Below are positions 1-5,220 of a stretch of 5,354 bases of DNA, one piece after another. Under the pieces are notes generated by a model. The model searched no databases. It was given only the letters and a program-made list of their open reading frames with translations, and was not told the DNA's origin. Position numbers and translations under genes: made by a program. The stretch is taken from NCBI GenBank assembly GCA_009692395.1, contig SHZG01000167.1, positions 1 through 5,354 on the forward strand, given 5' to 3'. The DNA is from Methylococcales bacterium. GTDB taxonomy: Bacteria; Pseudomonadota; Gammaproteobacteria; Methylococcales; Methylomonadaceae. The stretch's first letter is position 1. Each line of letters starts with the position of its first letter.

Positions 1-81
1 CCTTGTACAACCTCGCAACACGTCTCGTGTCGCCCAAGCACAGACCCCCAGTTCCTGTTGTATCCAGTTCATTGCTATCAT
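1..81 (-). pseudogene. 5' fragment of an IS4/Tn5-like transposase, frameshifted
   Basis: Reading the minus strand from ATG at 72 (or the in-frame ATG at 81) gives MNWIQQELG. After a run of five G (plus-strand C at 45-49) the matching continuation lies one frame back and reads GLCLGDTRRVARLYK up to the window edge. Joined, this resembles the N-terminal DNA-binding segment of Tn5/IS4-type transposases, which has the pattern W-x-x-x-E-L followed by LGD-x-R-R-x-x-R-L. Those proteins are cut-and-paste DDE transposases. The original frame also stays open to the edge but loses the similarity (VCAWATRDVLRGC), so I read this as a one-base deletion in a decayed copy. A programmed -1 shift on the G run is less likely. 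No Shine-Dalgarno sequence is obvious. Only about 24 residues are visible, so the family call is moderate, and the rest of the element lies off the left edge. Confidence 0.5.
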
Positions 82-169
82 CGGTTTGTTAGTTCAAATT
101 ATCTTACTGTACCGCATTGTGGGAAGTTGTGGGTAATCGTGTGGGTTAAACCCGTTGCTGTGATATTAC

Positions 170-200
170 TGACTGCCAGTCCTTAAAGGACTGGCAGTCA
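170..200. repeat. 31-nt near-perfect palindrome, copy 1
   Basis: Arms of 15 bp flank a single central A. The core arm GACTGCCAGTCCTT is followed by A and then its exact complement AAGGACTGGCAGTC. The same core, with T at the centre, occurs at 1830-1858. The stem is GC-rich and would fold into a stable hairpin on either strand. No T tract follows on either strand, so it is not a canonical Rho-independent terminator, although it lies 73 nt past the holA stop and could still protect or end the 3' end of that transcript. The most likely nature is a dispersed REP-like palindrome. Confidence 0.85.
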
Positions 201-218
201 TGCCTAAAAGTAAAAACA

Positions 219-237
219 ACAGATTTAATACACTACC
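219..237 (-). mobile_element. IS1-type terminal inverted repeat (solo end or MITE end)
   Basis: Read on the minus strand this is GGTAGTGTATTAAATCTGT. It matches the IS end at 5208-5226 (GGTAGTGGGTTAAATCTGT) at 17 of 19 positions, in opposite orientation, so the element interior would lie toward lower coordinates. No IS1 transposase tail follows it: the next ATG inward gives only about 11 codons and runs into the palindrome. It may be a solo end, a relic, or one end of a small non-autonomous element reaching about position 131, where GGGTAATCGTGTGGGTTAAA faces the other way. Confidence 0.5.
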
Positions 238-263
238 CGTAAAAGTATGAACAAGCGAAAGTC

Positions 264-284
264 CTAACGTTAATTAAGCGTTAG
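264..284. repeat. Small inverted repeat around the holA stop codon
   Basis: CTAACG at 264-269 and CGTTAG at 279-284 are perfect 6-bp arms around TTAATTAAG, which itself contains an 8-bp palindrome. The holA stop codon (274-276) lies in the loop. It lacks a GC-rich stem plus U tract, so a terminator role is weak. It may be chance. Confidence 0.25.
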
Positions 285-1299
285 TTCTAACAATTTGTAA
301 TGAGGCAAATTCTAAGCAAACTGCTAACAGTGTTTCCCCCGCGTCGCCTGCTTGTTGCCCTTTGATTTGGCGGTCGGCTTTCGCACTTAATACCAATATA
401 GTATTTAACTGCGTTAGGTTTAATCGCGCGAGGGCTTTATCAACCAACGGTTTACGTTTATCCCAGATTTGATTATTTCTAAACACCGTGTCTTTGCTTT
501 GACCGCTTGCCAGTGCTAATTTAATTGTGATTAAACTTCTGGCTTCTCGCGTTAATGCCCATAACACTACAGGCGTGGCAATGCCTTCTGCGCGTAATGC
601 GGATAATACTTTTATGATTCGATTGGCATTCGCGGACAGTACGCAGTCCATTAATTTAAATACGTCATAGCGAGAGCTGTCCGCAACTGTATCAAAAATC
701 TGCACGGTAGTGAGTTTGACTGCACCGTATAGCACATATAATTTGGTTATTTCTTGATCGGCGGCGAGTAAATTACCTTCCACGCGTGAAGCCAATAATT
801 TGATGCCATCAGGTTCTGCGTGTAAACCGCGTTGTTGCAACCGTTGTTGTAACCATTGCAATAATTCTTGCCCTTCTAATGCCCAGACTTGAATAACTAC
901 GCCGACTTTATCAAGGCTTTCTACCCAGCGGCTTTTGAGTGTCGCACTGGCGAGTTTACCGATGCTAATTAATAACAGGGTATCTTGAGGAAGTCGCTCA
1001 CAATACGCAGTGAGTGCTTTCGCACCTTCTGTGCCTACCGTGCCTGATGGTACGCGCAATTCGATGATTTTTTTATCAGAAAAAATAGACATGGAATCTG
1101 CTGACAATGCCAACTGATTCCATGAAAAATGAGTGTCTACCGAAAAAATTTCACGCGCGTTATAACCCGCAAGCCGCGCAGTTTTGCGAATAGCATCCGC
1201 TAATTCACCCAGTTGTAACGGTTCATCACCACTGAGGAAATAGACGGGAGCTAAGCCTTTTTGTAACGCAGCACTAAGTTGTTCTGCTTTAAGACGCAT
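274..1299 (-). CDS. holA: DNA polymerase III delta subunit
   Basis: HolA is the delta subunit of the DnaX clamp-loader complex. It is the part that binds and opens the beta sliding clamp so that it can be loaded on primed DNA. The product is 341 aa, close to the 343 aa of E. coli HolA. Recognisable stretches are APVYFLSGDEPLQL (17-30) at the start of the AAA+-like domain I, VEGNLLAADQEITKL (173-187) in the helical domain II, and SSRYDVFKLMD (208-218) opening the C-terminal domain. As expected for delta, there is no functional Walker A motif. The start is ATG, overlapping the lptE stop by one base (TAATG), and no strong Shine-Dalgarno lies upstream, so translation is probably coupled to lptE. 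A 12-nt tandem duplication (830-853) encodes LQQRLQQR at residues 149-156. nadD, a frequent downstream neighbour, is not present. Confidence 0.95.
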   Translation of the reverse strand: MRLKAEQLSAALQKGLAPVYFLSGDEPLQLGELADAIRKTARLAGYNAREIFSVDTHFSWNQLALSADSMSIFSDKKIIELRVPSGTVGTEGAKALTAYCERLPQDTLLLISIGKLASATLKSRWVESLDKVGVVIQVWALEGQELLQWLQQRLQQRGLHAEPDGIKLLASRVEGNLLAADQEITKLYVLYGAVKLTTVQIFDTVADSSRYDVFKLMDCVLSANANRIIKVLSALRAEGIATPVVLWALTREARSLITIKLALASGQSKDTVFRNNQIWDKRKPLVDKALARLNLTQLNTILVLSAKADRQIKGQQAGDAGETLLAVCLEFASLQIVRTNA

Positions 1300-1799
1300 T
1301 ATTTAACTTTTAAAGCAGCGCGGACTTGATTAATCATGGTACGCACGGCTTGTTGAACCATTTCATTGCGAATCACTACTTCTTCGTTATCTTTACCCAA
1401 AATCAATTGCTGATCGTTAAAATAATCACGTCTAATGGTAATGGGTTGTGATTTTACTAACTGAACATTATTCACGTCGGTGATTTCGTAGTTTAAACGG
1501 TATTCCAAGTTATATTGATTAGCCCGTCCTGACGCGCCCAATGAGGCAGCATTTTTCAGGTTATCTTCATTAGATATAGTAAGAATCGTACTCGCCGCAG
1601 CACGGGAACTGACTAACTGTACTTGTGATGCTGCGAATGCTTTCCTAAATTGCTCAGCTAAGGGTGCGGACGCGCCTTCGATGTAAATAGATTTCATCTC
1701 TGAAGGTAACTCTAACGCACCGCGTAGATGATAACCACAGGCTGTCAGCAGTAAAAGGGTTAGCATGATGAGGGTTGATGACAATAATTTTACTGACAC
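1299..1799 (-). CDS. lptE: LPS-assembly lipoprotein LptE
   Basis: LptE is an outer-membrane lipoprotein that plugs the LptD barrel and helps insert lipopolysaccharide into the outer leaflet. I choose the GTG at 1799 as start, giving 166 aa. It has GGAG six bases upstream and yields a textbook lipoprotein signal: positively charged MSVK, a hydrophobic stretch, then the lipobox LTAC with Cys21 as the lipidated residue, followed by GYHLRG, the conserved start of mature LptE. A more upstream in-frame GTG at 1829 would add 10 residues (MRNITHSEFS), has no Shine-Dalgarno and would begin inside the palindrome. Residues near 116-146 (RRDYF, ILGKDNEEVVIRNEM) match the conserved LptE core. It is shorter than the 193-aa E. 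coli protein, mainly because it lacks the disordered C-terminal tail. It sits 66 nt after leuS and overlaps holA by one base. Confidence 0.93.
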   Translation of the reverse strand: MSVKLLSSTLIMLTLLLLTACGYHLRGALELPSEMKSIYIEGASAPLAEQFRKAFAASQVQLVSSRAAASTILTISNEDNLKNAASLGASGRANQYNLEYRLNYEITDVNNVQLVKSQPITIRRDYFNDQQLILGKDNEEVVIRNEMVQQAVRTMINQVRAALKVK

Positions 1800-1805
1800 A
1801 GAAAA

Positions 1806-1809
1806 CTCC
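1806..1809 (-). promoter_or_regulatory. Ribosome binding site of lptE
   Basis: GGAG on the minus strand lies six bases before the GTG at 1799. It decides the start codon of lptE in favour of the shorter 166-aa form. Confidence 0.7.
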
Positions 1810-1827
1810 GAATGTGTGATGTTACGC

Positions 1828-1860
1828 ACGACTGCCAGTCCTTTAAGGACTGGCAGTCGT
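1828..1860. repeat. 33-nt perfect palindrome, copy 2, between leuS and lptE
   Basis: Arms of 16 bp flank a central T. The 14-bp core arm GACTGCCAGTCCTT is identical to that at 170-200, and the two copies differ in the core only by the central base. It begins 5 nt after the leuS stop codon and ends 28 nt before the lptE start. In the leuS-lptE-holA transcript it would form a long hairpin between the first two genes. No U tract follows, so it is not a standard intrinsic terminator. A processing or stabilising element, or a REP-type repeat tolerated in the gap, fits better. Confidence 0.85.
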
Positions 1861-1865
1861 AAACG

Positions 1866-4316
1866 TTAAATAACAATATTAACCAGTTTATTAGGCACAA
1901 CAATGATTTTTTTAATCGATTGTCCATTAATAAAGTGTTGCGTATGTTCATCATCCAACGCCGCTGCTTGTATTTCAGCATTAGTTGCCGTTGCCGATAC
2001 TGAGATTTTACCGCGCAATTTACCGTTGACTTGAATCATGTAATCTAATGAATCCTGCACTAACGCGCTTTCATCAACCGCTAACCATGTTTCACTGACC
2101 ACCGCGTTATCATGCCCTAAATCTAACCACAATTGATGACAAATATGCGGCACCATAGGCGATAACATCAAGACGATGGCTTCCAATACTTCTTGGCGGA
2201 TGGCTTTGCCGTTGTTGGATTCATCGGTGAATTTGATGAGCGTGTTGATTAATTCCATGTTGGCAGCGATGGCAGTATTAAAAATAATCCGCACCCCCAT
2301 GTCATGAGTCACTTTTTGAATGGTGTGATGCAAATGACGACGCATGGTTTTTTGTTCATCCGTCAAATTGCCTTGAACCTTGAATCGTGAACCTTGAACC
2401 TGTTCTGTGTGTAAAAACACCTGTTTCCACAAGCGTTTCAAGAAACGAGACGCGCCTTCAACACCCGTATCAGACCATTCCAACGACTGCTCTGGCGGCG
2501 CGGCAAACATGATAAACAAACGCACCGTATCCGCGCCATATTGAGCAATCAAACCTTGTGGGTCAACCGTATTGCCTTTGGATTTAGACATTTTACTGCC
2601 GTCTTTTAACACCATGCCTTGGGTCAATAGCTTTTTAAACGGTTCATCACAGCTTAACAAGCCTTCATCACGCAACAGCTTAGTATAAAAACGCGCATAC
2701 AATAAATGCAGAATCGCGTGTTCAATACCGCCGATGTAATGGTCAACAGGTAGCCAGTGATTCGCCGTAGCATCCAGCATACTGTCGCCTTGATTACTGG
2801 CAAAACGTGCGACATACCACGAGGATTCCATGAAAGTATCAAAGGTATCAGTTTCACGGCGTGCAGGTTTACCACATAACGGACAATCAACGTGTGAAAA
2901 AGTGGGATGAGCCACTAACGGCGATTGTGAACCGTCCAGCACCACATCACGTGGTAACGTAACAGGTAAATCTTTTTCAGGGACAGGCACAGTGCCGCAA
3001 TCATCACAATAAATGACAGGAATCGGTGCGCCCCAATAACGTTGCCGCGATACGCCCCAATCGCGTAAACGGAACATCACTTTGCGCGTGCCTTTGTCGT
3101 CTTGTTCTAAAGTTTCGGCAATTTTGCCAAATGCTTCGGCTGATGTTAAACCATCAAACGCGCCCGAGTTTTTTAATACACCTTTAACAGTGTATGCCTG
3201 TTCGGTGCAGTCATCGTCTTCGCCATTGGCGGCGAAAATAACTTGCTTGATAGCGATGCCGTATTTAACGGCAAATTCATAATCCCGTTGGTCATGCGCA
3301 GGTACAGACATCACCGCGCCCGTGCCGTAACTCATTAATACAAAGTTCGCAATCCACACAGGCACAGCTTCACCCGTAATCGGATGCAGAGCAGTGATAC
3401 CCGAATCAATACCGCGTTTTTCCATGGTTTCCATTGCCGCTTCGGCAGTTTCCATGTGCTTACATTCTTCAATAAAGGCTTGAATATCGGTATTGTTTTC
3501 AGCGGCTTTTAACGCTAACGGATGTTCAGCGGCAACCGCTAAATAAGTGACACCCATTAAAGTATCAGGGCGCGTGGTATAAATGCGTAATGGCTGTTCC
3601 ATGTCAGGCACAGCAAAATCCATTTCCACGCCTTCTGAACGCCCTATCCAATTGGCTTGCATGGTTTTCACTTGCTCAGGCCAACCGTCCAAGCTATCCA
3701 ATGAAGTCAATAATTCATCGGCATAATCAGTGATTTTTAAAAACCATTGCGCGATTTCTTTGCGTTCCACAGGCGTATCACACCGCCAGCAACCGCCGTT
3801 AATCACCTGCTCATTCGCCAATACCGTCATGTCATGCGGACACCAATTGACAGGCGCGGTTTTTTTATAAACCATGCCTTTAGCGAGTAGCTTCAAGAAA
3901 AACCATTGTTCCCACTTGTAATACTCAGGATCACAGGTCGCCAGCTCACGATTCCAATCATAGCCGAAGCCCAGTTGTTTCAACTGGTCGCGCATATAGT
4001 CGATGTTGCTGTACGTCCAGTCGGCAGGGTGTACACCGTGCTGCATCGCAGCATTTTCCGCAGGTAAACCAAACGCATCCCAGCCCATAGGCTGCATGAC
4101 ATTTTTCCCCCGCATCCGTTGATAACGGCTAATCACATCGCCGATGGTGTAATTACGCACATGACCCATGTGCAGCTTGCCACTGGGATAAGGAAACATC
4201 GATAAGCAATAATATTTTTCTTTGGACTTAGAGGGTTGAACGTTAAAAACCCCTGACTCTTCCCAAATTTTTTGCACTTCTTGCTCAATCGCTTGCGGCT
4301 GATAATTCTCTTGCAT
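1866..4316 (-). CDS. leuS: Leucyl-tRNA synthetase
   Basis: This class Ia synthetase charges tRNA-Leu with leucine. I take ATG at 4316 (816 aa, MQENYQ), matching the usual MQE start of the family; ATG at 4337 would add 7 residues but has no better Shine-Dalgarno. Visible parts: the HIGH-type motif PYPSGKLHMGH (42-52), zinc cysteines C159, C176 and C179, and the CP1 editing domain (about 225-415) with TTRPDT (T252) and HDQRDYEFA (D345), at the same numbering as E. coli. A second zinc-type set follows (C437/C440 and C478/C481, missing in E. coli), then KMSKS (575-579), the anticodon-binding helices (about 650-760), and a C-terminal domain from IQVNGKLRGK. It is about 44 residues shorter than E. 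coli LeuRS because the leucine-specific insertion before KMSKS is absent (LLTQGMVLKDGSKMSKS). A heptad DNA repeat encodes part of the linker near residue 640-650. All catalytic motifs are intact, so it should be active. Confidence 0.98.
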   Translation of the reverse strand: MQENYQPQAIEQEVQKIWEESGVFNVQPSKSKEKYYCLSMFPYPSGKLHMGHVRNYTIGDVISRYQRMRGKNVMQPMGWDAFGLPAENAAMQHGVHPADWTYSNIDYMRDQLKQLGFGYDWNRELATCDPEYYKWEQWFFLKLLAKGMVYKKTAPVNWCPHDMTVLANEQVINGGCWRCDTPVERKEIAQWFLKITDYADELLTSLDSLDGWPEQVKTMQANWIGRSEGVEMDFAVPDMEQPLRIYTTRPDTLMGVTYLAVAAEHPLALKAAENNTDIQAFIEECKHMETAEAAMETMEKRGIDSGITALHPITGEAVPVWIANFVLMSYGTGAVMSVPAHDQRDYEFAVKYGIAIKQVIFAANGEDDDCTEQAYTVKGVLKNSGAFDGLTSAEAFGKIAETLEQDDKGTRKVMFRLRDWGVSRQRYWGAPIPVIYCDDCGTVPVPEKDLPVTLPRDVVLDGSQSPLVAHPTFSHVDCPLCGKPARRETDTFDTFMESSWYVARFASNQGDSMLDATANHWLPVDHYIGGIEHAILHLLYARFYTKLLRDEGLLSCDEPFKKLLTQGMVLKDGSKMSKSKGNTVDPQGLIAQYGADTVRLFIMFAAPPEQSLEWSDTGVEGASRFLKRLWKQVFLHTEQVQGSRFKVQGNLTDEQKTMRRHLHHTIQKVTHDMGVRIIFNTAIAANMELINTLIKFTDESNNGKAIRQEVLEAIVLMLSPMVPHICHQLWLDLGHDNAVVSETWLAVDESALVQDSLDYMIQVNGKLRGKISVSATATNAEIQAAALDDEHTQHFINGQSIKKIIVVPNKLVNIVI
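2371..2398. repeat. Heptanucleotide tandem repeat (4 units) inside leuS
   Basis: On the plus strand CCTTGAA occurs at 2371-2377, 2378-2384 and 2392-2398, with the variant TCGTGAA as the third unit. It encodes QGSRFKVQG in a linker of LeuRS between the catalytic body (FLKRLWKQVF) and the anticodon-binding domain (LTDEQKTMRR), a place where family members vary in sequence. Twenty-eight bases is not a multiple of three, so the surrounding bases must compensate to keep the frame. Confidence 0.8.
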
Positions 4317-4347
4317 CGTTCTCGTCTGTGTCTGCATCAAAACCGCT

Positions 4348-4376
4348 AGAATACCGTACCACGCCTTAAATCTAAA
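4348..4376 (-). promoter_or_regulatory. Possible sigma-70 promoter for leuS
   Basis: On the minus strand TTTAGA (4371-4376) and TATTCT (4348-4353) are separated by 17 bp, each matching four of six consensus bases, in the 71-nt gap between the rhodanese gene and leuS. It would give leuS-lptE-holA their own start of transcription. The match is only fair, and read-through from the rhodanese gene is equally possible. Confidence 0.3.
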
Positions 4377-4387
4377 GTGGCAATTCT

Positions 4388-4711
4388 TTAATAACGTGGC
4401 ACGGTGTTATCACAAAGCATCGACCACGCATTAATACCACCTTGCAGATTAGAAATATCGCTAAAACCCGCGTGTTCCAGATACAAAGCGGCTTGTTGAC
4501 TACGCATTCCATGATGGCAAATAACCACGATTGCTTGCTGTTTATCCAGCTCATCCAAACGGGCAGGAATTTGACTCAGCGGAATCAATACACTGTTCTC
4601 AATATGCGCGTAGCAAAATTCATTCGGTTCTCTGACATCCAGCAAAAATAACGGCTCTAGCTTGTCGATTTTAGTTTTTAATTCGGGGGCGGATAGTTGT
4701 TTGATTGTCAT
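4388..4711 (-). CDS. Single-domain rhodanese-like sulfurtransferase
   Basis: A 107-aa cytoplasmic single-domain rhodanese. Such proteins carry sulfane sulfur as a persulfide on an active-site cysteine, and the acceptor here is unknown. Visible family marks are LLDVREPNEF (23-32) with the conserved D-x-R-E-P, the HI-x-x-[SA]-x-x-IP segment (36-44), the active-site loop CHHGMRS (Cys65 catalytic), and LQGGINAW (89-96) near the C-terminus, ending VPRY. There is no signal peptide or membrane segment. I prefer ATG at 4711; an in-frame TTG at 4723 adds only four residues (MKNL) and has no Shine-Dalgarno. GAAG six bases before the ATG is a weak ribosome site. It lies 71 nt upstream of leuS on the same strand, so the two may share a transcript, but the functional link is unclear. 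GlpE is a relative; I do not assign that name. Confidence 0.93.
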   Translation of the reverse strand: MTIKQLSAPELKTKIDKLEPLFLLDVREPNEFCYAHIENSVLIPLSQIPARLDELDKQQAIVVICHHGMRSQQAALYLEHAGFSDISNLQGGINAWSMLCDNTVPRY

Positions 4712-5089
4712 AAGGTTCTTCAATATTTAAGTGTCTGAGTGAGCTATTGTATCCTTCTGCTGTTATTCGTACCTACAACACGCTATTAATTCTTAAGTTG
4801 ATAGCGGTGAATTCGAAGATTTTCCTATTTTTAAATATACACCTATTATGAAATAAATAATTTTTGTATTTTTCTATTATATTTCAATTGATTATCATAA
4901 TATTACCAGTAAAAATAAAACGCAATAATACATTATTGTGCCATTGCTGCCATCTGGGATTGATGCTAGCCTACAGGGTAGTTGTTGCCTTATTTACTCA
5001 GGATTTACTTGGCAAAATAATGATAATAGCTCATTTTTTCATTACAGGTATGTCGCCTCTATTTGGTTTCATGCTAATTCACATTTTTT
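4712..5089. other. AT-rich intergenic region without a convincing gene
   Basis: This stretch separates the minus-strand operon from the small plus-strand ORF, so it should hold divergent promoters. On the minus strand TACAAT (4746-4751) is a fair -10 box for the rhodanese gene, but no -35 sits at the right distance. 4781-4920 is very AT-rich. A weak hairpin, CAATAAT-AC-ATTATTG (4923-4938), is present. Open frames exist across 4864-5100 but lack ribosome sites and recognisable protein features, so I do not call them genes. Confidence 0.6.
4921..4940. repeat. AT-rich inverted repeat
   Basis: CAATAAT and ATTATTG form perfect 7-bp arms around AC, extendable by one G-T and one C-G pair. Read on the minus strand it is followed by GCGTTTTATTTTT, faintly terminator-like for transcription coming from the IS side, but the stem is too weak to be confident. 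Confidence 0.3.
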
Positions 5090-5093
5090 GGAG
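5090..5093 (+). promoter_or_regulatory. Ribosome binding site of the small plus-strand ORF
   Basis: GGAG lies seven bases before ATG at 5101. This supports translation from 5101 rather than from upstream in-frame starts near 4864 that lack such a site. Confidence 0.6.
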
Positions 5094-5100
5094 AACCATT

Positions 5101-5220
5101 ATGACACTGTCAAAATTAACAACCATCCCTAATGACGTGGCTACATCTATCATCGATCTCAACTCTGGGCAAATTACTGAGCTACAAACTGCTTTGGTTA
5201 AACTCGGGGTAGTGGGTTAA
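5101..5220 (+). pseudogene. 5' part of an unrecognised gene, truncated by the IS1-type element
   Basis: The reading frame encodes 39 aa: it starts MTLSKLTTIPNDVATS and ends ITELQTALVKLGVVG. A good ribosome site (GGAG, 5090-5093) precedes it. The IS terminal repeat begins at 5208, so only about 35-36 residues are native; the last residues VVG and the TAA stop (5218-5220) are supplied by the IS end. I do not recognise the protein. The segment ITELQTALVKLG resembles the first helix of peptidoglycan-binding domain type 1 (LQ-x-x-L-x-x-LG), so the original may have been a longer cell-wall-binding protein. A small leader-like peptide cannot be excluded. The rest of the gene, if it survives, should lie beyond the IS, off the right edge. 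Confidence 0.5.

Noticed and set aside
170..200. Palindrome as a Rho-independent terminator of holA
   Set aside because: No T tract follows the stem on either strand, and the same element also lies inside the leuS-lptE gap.
1790..1981. Minus-strand open frame overlapping the lptE start and leuS end
   Set aside because: It lies across two well-supported genes in another frame, contains the palindrome, and its protein has no recognisable features.
2371..2398. Heptad repeat as a CRISPR-like array
   Set aside because: Units are only 7 nt, contiguous without spacers, and within a coding gene.
3082..3282. Plus-strand open frame inside leuS
   Set aside because: Antisense to the LeuRS editing and catalytic regions; the sequence is explained by leuS codons, with no ribosome site.
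4442..4651. Plus-strand open frame inside the rhodanese gene
   Set aside because: Antisense shadow of a clear rhodanese coding sequence.
5016..5034. Fur-box-like sequence AATAATGATAAT
   Set aside because: Only the first half matches the Fur consensus and the region is AT-rich, so chance matches are likely.
4931..5089. Riboswitch upstream of the small plus-strand ORF
   Set aside because: I looked for c-di-GMP-type and glycine-type conserved cores and saw none; no convincing multi-stem fold is visible.
4864..5100. N-terminal extension of the small plus-strand ORF, hydrophobic in translation
   Set aside because: The strong ribosome site is at 5090-5093 before ATG 5101; the upstream part has no ribosome site, is very AT-rich, and its hydrophobic look is expected from T-rich DNA.
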